Assembly (NCBI RefSeq): GCF_015291705.1 | Contig: NZ_CP030050.1 | Span: 6,882,001-6,946,000 of the forward strand | DNA: 64,000 nucleotides | Direction: 5' to 3' | Source of the DNA: Bradyrhizobium arachidis | Lineage (GTDB): Bacteria > Pseudomonadota > Alphaproteobacteria > Rhizobiales > Xanthobacteraceae | Shown: in pieces, positions 1-9,677 of the stretch | How the letters are laid out: the number at the start of each line of letters is the position of its first letter | Numbering within the stretch: the first letter of the stretch is position 1 | The notes under the pieces: model-generated | Databases searched by the model: none | Told to the model about the DNA's origin: nothing | What the model saw: only the letters and a program-made list of their open reading frames with translations | Position numbers and translations under genes: made by a program

Positions 1-57
1 AATCACGCTGGGGAGAGCGCTCGCACGGAACTTGGGAAAGGGCCGAAACCGGCCAAA

Positions 58-213
58 TCAAGCCCGCGACAGCGCCTGGAGGCCCTTGAAGGTCAGGCGC
101 TTGGGGTCAGTGACGCCGGCGAGATAGAGCCGGCGGATGAAGGAGATGACGGCGTCGCGGTCGCAATCGGTCAGCGCGACGACGGCGTCGACCGCGATCT
201 TCTGGGCTTCCAT
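58..213 (-). CDS. Small hypothetical protein, 51 aa
   Basis: This short open frame encodes 51 residues starting MEAQKIAVDAVV and ending KGLQALSRA. A clear ribosome binding site (GAGGTGAG) sits about five bases before the ATG, which is the main reason to call it a gene. The product is acidic-hydrophobic in its first half (DAVVALTDCDRDAVISFI) and looks like a small helical protein. No signal peptide, membrane segment or known motif is visible. It is transcribed in the same direction as the LysR gene next to it, 146 bp further up, and could be read through from it. Function unknown. Confidence 0.55.
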   Translation of the reverse strand: MEAQKIAVDAVVALTDCDRDAVISFIRRLYLAGVTDPKRLTFKGLQALSRA

Positions 214-359
214 TGGGCTCACCTCGGCCTTGCGAATAACCCCGGCCGAGGCAGGCTAGGACTCATCCGTAAAATCGGCGTTAACCGTTCCGGAACCATC
301 GCCGATTCGGCCGGGCCGCCGTATACGCAAAACAGCGCATTACGGAGGCGCGAAGTGGC

Positions 360-1283
360 TCAGCGCGCCTTGATGCTCTGTGTCAGCAGCGCAAACTGCT
401 TCTTCAGCCGGGGCACGGCGAAGTCGGTGAAGGCCCGCACCTTGGGCACCGAAAGCCGGCCCTGCGGGCAGATCAGATGCGCCGGCATCTCCGGATCCTC
501 ATCGCCGGCCAGCACGATCTCGAGCTCGCCGCGCGCGACCTGCTCGGCCACCTGGTACGAATACATCCTCACCACGCCGCGCCCGGCGACTGCGGACGCC
601 ACGGCCGCATAGGTGCTGTTGACGACGAGCCGCGGCGTGAACTGCACGGTGCGGGCGGCGGGCGACCCCGCCTGCGGCGCAAAGGTCCAGGAATTGGGCA
701 GGTGCGCCATCGCGACGATCTGATGTTTGGCGAGATCGCCGGGCTCGGTGATGCGCGGATGCTGCTTCAGATATCGCGGCGCGGCCACTACGATGCGGCT
801 GATCCCGCCGACCCGCATCGCCACCATCGCCGAGTCCGCAAGAGGACCGATGCGCAGCGCGATATCGACCCCCTCCTCGATCAGGTTGACCGCGCGGTCG
901 AACAGCAACAGCTTTGCCGACACGGTCGGATAGGCGTCGAGAAAGCCGTCGAGGATCGGCCGCAGCACCATCTCGCCCGAGACAACGGGAGCGGTGATCG
1001 TGAGCAGGCCGCGCGGCGCCGTGCGCGGGCCGGCGGCGATGTCGTCGGCTTCCTCCAGCTCGGTGAGCACACGGCGGCAGATCGCGACATAGCGTTCGCC
1101 CTCCTCGCTCAGCCTGATCGACCGCGTGGTCCGGTGCAGCAGCTCGGCGCCGACGCGCTCCTCAAGGAAGGCGATGGCGCGGCTCACCGCCGCCGGCGAG
1201 CGGCCGAGCTTGCGGCCTGCGGCAGCCAAGCTGCCCTCGTCGACCGCAACCACGAACACCTTCATCGCATCCAGACGATCCAT
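360..1283 (-). CDS. LysR-family transcriptional regulator
   Basis: The 307-residue product has the usual LysR layout: an N-terminal winged helix-turn-helix at about residues 5-62 (DEGSLAAAGRKLGRSPAAVS, then HRTTRSIRLSEEG) and a periplasmic-binding-protein-like effector domain from about residue 90. I chose the ATG at 1283 because the LysR fold begins at MDRLDAMKVF; the frame stays open further upstream but that part is Arg/Gly-rich and not LysR-like. It faces the SDR gene at 1489 across a 205-bp gap, the classic arrangement in which a LysR protein controls the divergent operon (here SDR, tautomerase, MFS). The inducer cannot be told from sequence. Confidence 0.93.
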   Translation of the reverse strand: MDRLDAMKVFVVAVDEGSLAAAGRKLGRSPAAVSRAIAFLEERVGAELLHRTTRSIRLSEEGERYVAICRRVLTELEEADDIAAGPRTAPRGLLTITAPVVSGEMVLRPILDGFLDAYPTVSAKLLLFDRAVNLIEEGVDIALRIGPLADSAMVAMRVGGISRIVVAAPRYLKQHPRITEPGDLAKHQIVAMAHLPNSWTFAPQAGSPAARTVQFTPRLVVNSTYAAVASAVAGRGVVRMYSYQVAEQVARGELEIVLAGDEDPEMPAHLICPQGRLSVPKVRAFTDFAVPRLKKQFALLTQSIKAR

Positions 1284-1488
1284 GCCTTCGCGCCGCCCCT
1301 TCACATTCGAGTGACAGGCTAGGCGTTCGCCCCCGCCGCGACAACCTCCGCCGGGCGCCGATCCGGCATTCGCTCGCGCCGCGTAACGGTGTCTGCCGGA
1401 CAACGTGTATTCGCAGCCGGGGCGCTGCGGCGTACTTCAGCGGACAAGCCAGCCGTTGCTGGCGCAGGTTCAACAACAGGAGCCCGTC

Positions 1489-2199
1489 ATGGGTATCGAG
1501 CAGAAGGTCGCCATCATCACCGGTGCATCGCAGGGCATCGGCGCCGCCCTGGTCCAGGGTTTTCGCGATCGCAACTACCGCGTCGTCGCAACGGCGCGGT
1601 CGATCAAGCCGTCGGGCGATGACGATGTCCTCGCCGTTGCCGGCGACATCGCCGATCAGAGCACTGCCGAACGGGTTGTCTCCCAGGCAATCGCCCGCTT
1701 CGGCCGCATCGACACGCTGGTCAACAATGCCGGCATCTTCGTCGCAAAGCCGTTCACGCAGTACACGGCCGAGGACTATGCGGCGGTGATGGGCACCAAT
1801 GTCGCGGGCTTCTTCAACATCACGCAGCTCGCAATCGCCGAGATGGAGAAGCAGGGTTCGGGTCACATCGTGCAGATCACGACCACGCTGGTCGATCAGG
1901 CCAATTCCAACGTGCCCTCGGTGCTGGCCTCGCTGAGCAAGGGCGGGCTGAGTGCCGCGACCAAGTCGCTTGCGATCGAATATGCCAGGCGCGGCATCCG
2001 CGTGAACGCGGTGTCGCCCGGCATCATCAAGTCGCCGATGCATCCGGTCGCGACGCACGCGCAGCTCGGCGCGCTGCATCCGGTGGGCCATATGGGCGAG
2101 ATGTCCGACATCGTCGATGCCGTGCTCTATCTCGAGGGTGCCTCCTTCGTCACCGGCGAGATCCTGCATGTCGACGGCGGCCAGAGCGCCGGCCACTAA
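1489..2199 (+). CDS. SDR-family oxidoreductase with altered active site
   Basis: The 236-residue product is a short-chain dehydrogenase/reductase: the cofactor-binding motif TGASQGIG is at residues 11-18, NNAG is at about 78-81, and the C-terminal GEILHVDGGQSAGH is typical. The catalytic YxxxK is not intact: the lysine lies in LASLSKGG and the position four before it is Ala, so the proton-donating Tyr is missing; the Ser position is in a Thr run (ITTTLVDQ). This may be a family trait rather than decay, since the rest is undamaged. The ATG at 1489 puts the Rossmann motif at the normal distance from the N-terminus. It is first in a probable operon with the tautomerase and MFS genes. Confidence 0.9.
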   Translation: MGIEQKVAIITGASQGIGAALVQGFRDRNYRVVATARSIKPSGDDDVLAVAGDIADQSTAERVVSQAIARFGRIDTLVNNAGIFVAKPFTQYTAEDYAAVMGTNVAGFFNITQLAIAEMEKQGSGHIVQITTTLVDQANSNVPSVLASLSKGGLSAATKSLAIEYARRGIRVNAVSPGIIKSPMHPVATHAQLGALHPVGHMGEMSDIVDAVLYLEGASFVTGEILHVDGGQSAGH

Positions 2200-2216
2200 G
2201 GCCGAGGAGAAGCACG

Positions 2217-2453
2217 ATGCCTATCGTCACCATTCAAGTGACCCGCGAAGGAACGATGGCGGGCGCGGCGTCGCTCACCGCGGAGGAGAAGGCGGTGCTG
2301 ATCAAGGGCTCGAGCGAGCTCCTGCGCGACGTGCTCGGCAAGCCGCTCGAATCCACATTCGTCGTGATCGAGGAAGTCGACACCGACAATTGGGGCTGGG
2401 GCGGCCTGCCCGCGCTGGAATTCCGGCGCCGCCGCGCAGCCCAGGCCGGATGA
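2217..2453 (+). CDS. 4-oxalocrotonate tautomerase-family protein
   Basis: A 78-residue member of the tautomerase superfamily. After removal of Met the chain begins with Pro (MPIVTIQVTREG), the catalytic base of this family, and the NWGWGG turn near the C-terminus matches family members. Compared with classical 4-oxalocrotonate tautomerase there is a short insertion after the first strand, and the position of Arg39 appears to be Phe (ESTFVVIEE), so the substrate is probably not 4-oxalocrotonate. It lies 17 bp after the SDR gene and is likely co-transcribed. The ribosome binding site GAGGAG precedes the ATG. Confidence 0.88.
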   Translation: MPIVTIQVTREGTMAGAASLTAEEKAVLIKGSSELLRDVLGKPLESTFVVIEEVDTDNWGWGGLPALEFRRRRAAQAG

Positions 2454-2485
2454 TCCGGGCGCCATCGTGCGCGCAGGAGGATGAC

Positions 2486-3715
2486 ATGACCAACGCGAAT
2501 ATGAAGCAACAGATCGAGACCCGGCCGCATCCGCGGCCGGGATCAACATCGCAATCAACCTGGCGCTATGCGGTGGCGGGCTTGTCAGCATCACTGATCG
2601 GGCTTGGCCTCGCCCGGTTTTCCTACACGCCGCTGATCCCGGCCCTGATCGCCGCAAAATGGTTCAGCGCCTCCGACGTCGTCTATCTCGGCGCAGCGAA
2701 CCTCGCCGGCTATCTCGCCGGCGCGCTCGCGGCGCGCGCTGTCGCCGCACGCATCGGCGCGGTCCGCGCGCTGCGGGCGATGATGCTGCTCGCCACCCTC
2801 TCCTTCTTCGCCAGCGCAACGCCGGTATCGTTCACCTGGTTCTTCGCCTGGCGTTTTCTGTCGGGCCTGACCGGCGGCATCATCATGGTGCTGTCGGCCT
2901 CCGTCATTCTGCCGCACACGTCAGCTGCGCGGCGCGGCATTGTCGGCGGCGTGATCTTCGCAGGGGTTGGCCTCGGCGTCGCCGCATCTGGCACGCTGGT
3001 GCCGCTGTTGCTGCAACAGGGCTTGCAACAGAGCTGGTATGGTCTCGGCGTGCTTTCGGCCGTGCTCACGCTCGCGAGCTGGTGGAACTGGCCCGCAGAA
3101 GGCAAGGCTGATGTTGCGCCTTCGCATCAAGCGAAGCACCACCGCACCTCGCCGGCTGCCCGCGCGCTGCTGGTCCAATACGGCCTCAACGCGGTGGCCT
3201 TGGTGCCGCACATGGTCTTCATCGTCGATTTCGTCGCGCGCGGCCTCGGCCAGGGCATTGCCGCGGGCTCGCGCTACTGGGTGCTGTACGGCCTCGGCGC
3301 CATCGTCGGCCCGCTCGTCACCGGCCATCTCGGCGATCGCTCGGGTTTTGGTCCGGCCCTGCGCGCGGCATTCCTGATCGAGGCGGCTGCCGTGCTGCTG
3401 CCCACCGTCAGCACCGCGCCGCTCTCGCTGATCGTCTCGAGCGTCGTGGTCGGCGGCTTCACGCCGGGGATCGTACCGCTGGTGCTCGGACGCATCCATG
3501 AGCTCGTGCCGCACTCCACCGAGCAGCAGCGCGCGACATGGAGCCATGCCACCAGCAGCTTTGCGCTGTTCCAGGCAGCCGCCGCCTACGGCTTCTCCTG
3601 GATCTACGCGCAGACCGGCGGCGACTATCTCGTGCTATTCGCCCTCGGCGGCGGCGCCGTGGTGCTCGCGCTCGCGATCGACCTCGGTCTCGCGCTCATC
3701 ATGCGCAGGGCATAG
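2486..3715 (+). CDS. MFS transporter, YbfB/YjiJ-like
   Basis: The 409-residue product has about twelve hydrophobic segments and the look of the YbfB/YjiJ group of major facilitator proteins: an early ASLIGLGLARFSYTPLIPAL segment, a SGLTGG segment and a cytoplasmic GHLGDRSG loop. The ATG at 2486 follows a perfect AGGAGG at 2475-2480; the longer upstream frame overlaps the tautomerase gene and is rejected. It probably exports or imports the compound handled by the SDR and tautomerase. The gene converges with the monooxygenase gene, whose stop is 18 bp away. Substrate unknown. Confidence 0.88.
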   Translation: MTNANMKQQIETRPHPRPGSTSQSTWRYAVAGLSASLIGLGLARFSYTPLIPALIAAKWFSASDVVYLGAANLAGYLAGALAARAVAARIGAVRALRAMMLLATLSFFASATPVSFTWFFAWRFLSGLTGGIIMVLSASVILPHTSAARRGIVGGVIFAGVGLGVAASGTLVPLLLQQGLQQSWYGLGVLSAVLTLASWWNWPAEGKADVAPSHQAKHHRTSPAARALLVQYGLNAVALVPHMVFIVDFVARGLGQGIAAGSRYWVLYGLGAIVGPLVTGHLGDRSGFGPALRAAFLIEAAAVLLPTVSTAPLSLIVSSVVVGGFTPGIVPLVLGRIHELVPHSTEQQRATWSHATSSFALFQAAAAYGFSWIYAQTGGDYLVLFALGGGAVVLALAIDLGLALIMRRA

Positions 3716-3733
3716 AGGCAGGCGTCGGCGTGA

Positions 3734-5194
3734 TCAGGAATACTGCATCACGCCGTCGTCGATCCGGCCGAAGCGCAACGACACGATATCGAGCGCGTAG
3801 TTCTGGTAGAGCCGCCACGGCCGCTTCGAGCCCTGCTTGGGCATTTTCGCGACCGAGCGCTGCACATAGCCCGAGGTGAAATCGAGCGACGGCTGCGCGG
3901 TGATATCAGGGTCGTCATTGTGCGGCATGCACTGGCGGAAATTGTGCCGGTCCATGTAGTTGATGAGCCGGCAGACATATTCACAGGTGAGATCGCATTT
4001 CAGCGTCCAGGACGCGTTGGTATAGCCGAAGGCCGAGGCCATGTTCGGGACGTCGGCGTACATCATGCCCTTGTAAGTCAGCGTCTTGGCGAAATCGACG
4101 GCGCGGCCGTCGACGCTGACCTCGAGACCGCCGACAACCTGGAGCACCAGCCCGGTCGCCGTGACGATGATGTCAGCGGCAAGCTCGCTGCCGTCCTTCA
4201 GGCGGATGCCGTCGCGGGTAAAGGTGTCGATCTCGTTGGTCATGACAGCGGCGCGTTTTTCGCGGATCGCCTTAAAGAGGTCGCCGTCGGGCACGAGGCA
4301 CAGCCGCTGATCCCAGGGATTGTAGCGCGGCGTGAAATGGGTCGCGACGTCGTAGTCGGGCCCAAGTGCCATTTGCACGCCCTTGAGGATGAGGTCCTTC
4401 ACCTTGGCGGGCCGTCGCCGGCTGAGCTGGAAGAAGAACATCCCCCACATCACGTTGCGCCAGCGGATGACATGATATGCCAGCCGCGTCGGCAGGTTGC
4501 CGCGCAGTCTGTTGGCGACGGGATCCTGCGCCGGGCGGGAAACCACATAGGTCGGCGAGCGCTGCAGCATGGTGACCTGCGCCGCTTTCTCGGCGAGCGC
4601 CGGCACCAGCGTCACCGCGGTCGCACCGGAGCCGATCACGACGACGCGCTTGCCCGCATAGTCGATGTCCTCGGTCCATTTCTGCGGATGCACGATGCGG
4701 CCGGCGAAATCGGCAACGCCCTTGAATTCCGGCATATAGCCCGCTTCGTATTTGTAATAGCCCGAGCACATGAACAGGAAATTGCAGGTGAAGCGTACCA
4801 GCTCGGTCGCGCCCTCGCCCGTGATGCGCTCGGCCTCGATGGTCCAGCGCGCATCCGGCGTCGACCACGCCGCGCGCTTGACGCGATGACGGAAGCGGAT
4901 GTGCTTCTCGATGCCGTTCTCGCTAGCGGTCTCGCGCACATAGTTCAGGATCTGCGGTCCGTCGGCGATCGCCTTCGGATCGGTCCACGGCTTGAAGGAA
5001 TAGCCGAGCGTGAACATGTCGCTGTCGGAGCGGATGCCGGGATAGCGAAACAGGTCCCAAGTGCCGCCGATGCAGTCGCGCCCCTCCAGGATGACGTAAC
5101 TCTTGGTGGGGCACTTCGTCTGCAAATGATAGCCCGCGCCGACGCCTGATAGCCCGGCACCGACGATCAGCACGTCGAAATGTTCTTGTTGCAT
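3734..5194 (-). CDS. Flavin-dependent monooxygenase, Baeyer-Villiger type
   Basis: The 486-residue protein is a class B flavoprotein monooxygenase. It has an N-terminal FAD-binding GAGLSGVG at residues 13-19, a central NADPH-binding VVVIGSGATAV, and the Baeyer-Villiger fingerprint F-x-G-x-x-x-H-P-x-x-W in FAGRIVHPQKW. Enzymes of this group insert oxygen into ketones, aldehydes or lipophilic substrates; homologues in soil bacteria often act on cyclic ketones or long-chain substrates. It is a single gene convergent with the MFS gene and separated from ahcY by a strong hairpin. Exact substrate unknown. Confidence 0.9.
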   Translation of the reverse strand: MQQEHFDVLIVGAGLSGVGAGYHLQTKCPTKSYVILEGRDCIGGTWDLFRYPGIRSDSDMFTLGYSFKPWTDPKAIADGPQILNYVRETASENGIEKHIRFRHRVKRAAWSTPDARWTIEAERITGEGATELVRFTCNFLFMCSGYYKYEAGYMPEFKGVADFAGRIVHPQKWTEDIDYAGKRVVVIGSGATAVTLVPALAEKAAQVTMLQRSPTYVVSRPAQDPVANRLRGNLPTRLAYHVIRWRNVMWGMFFFQLSRRRPAKVKDLILKGVQMALGPDYDVATHFTPRYNPWDQRLCLVPDGDLFKAIREKRAAVMTNEIDTFTRDGIRLKDGSELAADIIVTATGLVLQVVGGLEVSVDGRAVDFAKTLTYKGMMYADVPNMASAFGYTNASWTLKCDLTCEYVCRLINYMDRHNFRQCMPHNDDPDITAQPSLDFTSGYVQRSVAKMPKQGSKRPWRLYQNYALDIVSLRFGRIDDGVMQYS

Positions 5195-5301
5195 GGTTTC
5201 CTCCGCCGAGGAGGATTGTCCGCCTGCCGCTGCGGGCCGTCAATCGGCAATCAACCGTGCTGCAACTGCAAAGCGAGTTGAATTCCACGTGCCGAAACAA
5301 C

Positions 5302-5329
5302 GAAGCCCCGGATCGCTCCGGGGCTTCGC
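5302..5329 (-). terminator. Hairpin terminator of ahcY
   Basis: A perfect 12-bp inverted repeat (CGAAGCCCCGGA, loop TCGC, TCCGGGGCTTCG) lies 25 bp beyond the ahcY stop. Read on the minus strand it is followed by TTGTTTC, a weak T tract, as expected for an intrinsic terminator. Confidence 0.8.
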
Positions 5330-5354
5330 GTCGATCTTCGGCCGAACCTGCGGC

Positions 5355-6776
5355 TCAGTAGCGGTAGTGGTCCGACTTGTACGGGCCTTCCTGCTTCACG
5401 CCGATATAGTCGGCCTGGTCCTTGCGCAGCTCGGTGAGCTTGACGCCGATCTTGGCGAGGTGCAGGCGCGCGACCTTCTCGTCGAGCGACTTCGGCAGCA
5501 CGTAGACTTCCTTCTTGTACTTGCCGTCCTTGTTGTTGGCGAACAGCTCGATCTGCGCCAGCGTCTGGTTGGTGAAGGATGCCGACATCACGAAGGACGG
5601 GTGGCCCATCGCGTTGCCGAGGTTCACGAGACGGCCTTCCGACAGCAGGATGATGCGGTGCTTGTCCGGGAACTCGATCTCGTCGACCTGCGGCTTGATA
5701 TTGGTCCACTTCAGGTTACGCAGACCCGCAATCTGGATCTCGTTGTCGAAGTGGCCGATGTTGCAGACGATGGCGCGATCCTTCATCGCGCGCATGTGGT
5801 CGATGGTGATGATGTCCTTGTTGCCGGTCGCGGTGACGAAGATGTCGGCGCGGGGCGCGGCGTCTTCCATGGTCACGACCTCGTAGCCTTCCATCGCGGC
5901 TTGCAGCGCGCAGATCGGATCGACTTCCGACACCATCACGCGGCAGCCGGCCTGGCGCAGCGAGGCGGCCGAGCCCTTGCCGACGTCGCCGAAGCCGGCG
6001 ACCATCGCGACCTTGCCCGACATCATCACGTCGGTGCCGCGGCGGATGCCGTCGACCAGCGATTCACGGCAGCCATAGAGGTTGTCGAACTTCGACTTGG
6101 TGACGCTGTCGTTGACGTTGATGGCGGGCCACAGCAGCGTGCCGGCCTTCTGCATGTCATAGAGACGATGCACGCCCGTGGTGGTCTCTTCGGAAACGCC
6201 CTTGATGCTCTTGGCGATCTCGGCGAAGTAGCCCTTCGGCTTTTCCTTGAGCTGCTTCTTCAGCAGCGCGAAGAAGACTTCCTCTTCCTCGGAGCCGGGC
6301 TTGTCGAGGAAGGCGGTGTCGCCGTTCTCGGCGCGCAGACCGAGATGGACGTACATGGTGGCATCGCCGCCATCATCGAGGATCATGTTCGGGTGACCGC
6401 CGCCGTGCCAGTCGAACAGCTTTGCGGTGTAGTCCCAGTAATCTTTCAGCGTCTCGCCCTTGACGGCGAAGACGGGAATGCCGGCGGCCGCGATCGCCGC
6501 CGCGGCATGGTCCTGCGTCGAATAGATGTTGCAGGAGACCCAGCGGATGTCGGCGCCGAGCGCGGCCAGCGTTTCGATCAGCACGCCGGTCTGAATTGTC
6601 ATGTGCAGCGAGCCGGCGATGCGCGCGCCCTTCAGCGGCTGCTTCGGGCCGAACTCCTCGCGGGTGGCCATCAGGCCGGGCATCTCGGTCTCGGCGAGCG
6701 AGAGCTCCTTGCGGCCGAAATCGGCGAGCGAAATGTCCTTGACGATGTAATCGGTGAAGCCGGGCTTCGCGTTCAT
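5355..6776 (-). CDS. ahcY: Adenosylhomocysteinase
   Basis: The 473-residue protein hydrolyses S-adenosylhomocysteine to adenosine and homocysteine, relieving product inhibition of methyltransferases. It shows the NAD-binding stretch [15 protein letters not shown], the conserved GHFDNEI near the C-terminal half, and the classic C-terminus KSDHYRY that closes the neighbouring subunit's cofactor site. Length and order match bacterial SahH of the long type carrying the extra internal segment. It is downstream of metK on the same strand (116-bp gap with a hairpin), so the two enzymes of the methyl cycle are adjacent; the hairpin suggests partly separate transcription. Confidence 0.98.
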   Translation of the reverse strand: MNAKPGFTDYIVKDISLADFGRKELSLAETEMPGLMATREEFGPKQPLKGARIAGSLHMTIQTGVLIETLAALGADIRWVSCNIYSTQDHAAAAIAAAGIPVFAVKGETLKDYWDYTAKLFDWHGGGHPNMILDDGGDATMYVHLGLRAENGDTAFLDKPGSEEEEVFFALLKKQLKEKPKGYFAEIAKSIKGVSEETTTGVHRLYDMQKAGTLLWPAINVNDSVTKSKFDNLYGCRESLVDGIRRGTDVMMSGKVAMVAGFGDVGKGSAASLRQAGCRVMVSEVDPICALQAAMEGYEVVTMEDAAPRADIFVTATGNKDIITIDHMRAMKDRAIVCNIGHFDNEIQIAGLRNLKWTNIKPQVDEIEFPDKHRIILLSEGRLVNLGNAMGHPSFVMSASFTNQTLAQIELFANNKDGKYKKEVYVLPKSLDEKVARLHLAKIGVKLTELRKDQADYIGVKQEGPYKSDHYRY

Positions 6777-6855
6777 TGCGAGTGTCCTGTTGTTGAGCGC
6801 GTTTTCCGGGACACCTCGAAGAGGTGCCCCGAATCGCGACGTGAGGATTTAAGGA

Positions 6856-6879
6856 TCCGGGTTCGCGCACGAACCCGGA
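6856..6879 (-). terminator. Hairpin between metK and ahcY
   Basis: A perfect 10-bp stem (TCCGGGTTCG, loop CGCA, CGAACCCGGA) lies just after the metK stop. It could act as a terminator or attenuating hairpin for read-through into ahcY. The arm resembles the CATTCCGGGTTC ends of the interspersed repeats seen elsewhere in the window. Confidence 0.55.
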
Positions 6880-6892
6880 ATGACGCACAAGA

Positions 6893-8089
<1,197 letters not shown>

Positions 8090-8154
8090 CAGTAACCCCT
8101 TGTTCCGCCGCCGTTAAGCTGGCGGGTGTTTGCGATGTTTAGACTTGGATTATG

Positions 8155-9510
8155 TCAATCACGCCGTCGCGAGATGACGTAGGATTCGTCGAGAAACCAG
8201 AGCCCGTTGTACTTGCGCAGCACGTCCCGGGCGGCATCCAAAGTGCGGCCGTTTTGAGTCATTTCTGTCAATCGGTCGTCCTCGATCTGCGCCACATACA
8301 CCGCCGCATTCCACGCTGCAAAGGCCGTCGAGGTTCCGATCGTACCCGTTACCTCGTTGGGCAGCGCTTCCATATCATACCTGAAGATCGAGCGGTTGTC
8401 CGCATAAGCATTAAAATTTAGGTCGCGGCCCAACGATCCGAGCTCATACTTAACCGCGCGCAATATCTCATGCCGGCTGACCGCGAAAGGGGTTTCTCCA
8501 GGCCAGATCGCCTGGATCATTTCCATGCCCGGATCCTGGCCATGGGAGTGGATTCCGATCAGTCTCCCGCCGGGCCGAAGCGCCCGCGCCAGGGGCGCGA
8601 TGATCCGTTTTGCCCGGAAATTGACCGAAGACAGGGCCCGGTATGGCTGGGATGCAATAACGAGGTCGAAATTGGCCTCGGTCTGGCCCGGCCGCGGAAT
8701 GGTTGAATCCAGCAGGAAACGGTGGTCCTCGCGATAGAGCACGAGAACGACGGGCCGCTCATAGAGGGGCATGGCCGTGCGTGTGCTGATGGCAGCGCGC
8801 CAGTTCTGCTCCAGAAACGGCCTGAGCTCGGCGATCTGCTGCTCGAACTCGCCCGATGAGGCGCCGCGCAGCGGGACCTCGTGCCAGACGGTGGCGGCCG
8901 CCGCCGCAGGCGACGCCGGCGTCAGCCAGGGCGCCTCCGAGTAGAACATGTTGGTGAAGACGAACACTGACGCCGGATGCTCGAAAATGCGGTCAGGCAC
9001 CTTCTCCAAAGTCAGGCGCAGATCCTCCAGGCTGAGCTCCTTGCCGGAGACATAGAACGGCATGTGCGGATAGCGCTGGTGCGTCGCGCGCAGCACCCGC
9101 GCCAGCACGGTGCCATCGCCAACGCCTGCGTCGAAGATGCGCAGCGCCGGCGGGCGCGGATGGATGCTGGAGAGTTCCAGCGCCACGCGCTCGGCGATCA
9201 CCCGCTTCTCGCTGCAGGTGTGGACGAACAGCAGATATTTCTGCCGGTTCTCGAAGAAGCGGAAATTGCCGCGCGGATCGCGCTTTTCCGGCGGCACCTG
9301 GAGGCCCCGCGGCGGCGGCAGGCCGCCGGTCGTCGATGCCGCGATATAGGCCTGGATCCGCTCCAGCGTGTCGATGGTGATGCGCTTGCCCTCGCGCAGG
9401 CGATGCACGAGCTTCCCATCGTTCACCGCGCGGCGCCCGAAGGTCGATTCCGCCATGTCAGCCTTGCGGCAGAACTCGGTGATTTGGCTCAGGATTTCGT
9501 CGTTTTTCAT
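8155..9510 (-). CDS. HTH-containing SAM-dependent methyltransferase-like protein
   Basis: The 451-residue product has two parts. Residues 1-55 (MKNDEILSQITEFCRKADM…ESTFGRRAVNDGKLVHRL) look like a small helix-turn-helix resembling those of phage-type regulators. The rest has class I methyltransferase motifs: FDAGVGDGTVL (SAM-binding glycine loop, about residue 120), NFDLVIASQPY (motif IV) and ARALRPGGRLIGIHSHG (motif V region). I start it at the ATG at 9510 because upstream residues are not conserved-looking, but no good ribosome binding site is visible there. It sits directly upstream of metK, hinting at a role in, or a need for, the SAM cycle. The substrate (nucleic acid, protein or small molecule) is unknown. 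Confidence 0.72.
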   Translation of the reverse strand: MKNDEILSQITEFCRKADMAESTFGRRAVNDGKLVHRLREGKRITIDTLERIQAYIAASTTGGLPPPRGLQVPPEKRDPRGNFRFFENRQKYLLFVHTCSEKRVIAERVALELSSIHPRPPALRIFDAGVGDGTVLARVLRATHQRYPHMPFYVSGKELSLEDLRLTLEKVPDRIFEHPASVFVFTNMFYSEAPWLTPASPAAAAATVWHEVPLRGASSGEFEQQIAELRPFLEQNWRAAISTRTAMPLYERPVVLVLYREDHRFLLDSTIPRPGQTEANFDLVIASQPYRALSSVNFRAKRIIAPLARALRPGGRLIGIHSHGQDPGMEMIQAIWPGETPFAVSRHEILRAVKYELGSLGRDLNFNAYADNRSIFRYDMEALPNEVTGTIGTSTAFAAWNAAVYVAQIEDDRLTEMTQNGRTLDAARDVLRKYNGLWFLDESYVISRRRD

Positions 9511-9677
9511 CGGTGGGAAGGCGGTGGGCAGCGGCGTTGGGCCCTTATCTCGTAGCAAATTCTGCCCACTGAGGGAATAGCCCTTCCTGCTGTACTCCAC
9601 GTCCAATGACGAGAGCGTGAACCCCAGGGCACCGCCGGGCAACAAACAGGCGCCTCTCCTCTTATGGGATCACCGCC

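Noticed and set aside
477..1322. Plus-strand frame of 281 codons across the LysR gene
   Set aside because: It is antisense to a clear LysR gene, is very rich in Arg, His and Asp, and has no motif or ribosome binding site.
8090..8154. SAM riboswitch in the metK leader
   Set aside because: The 65-bp gap is too short and shows no conserved core; no pairing scheme like a SAM-II or SAH motif could be drawn.
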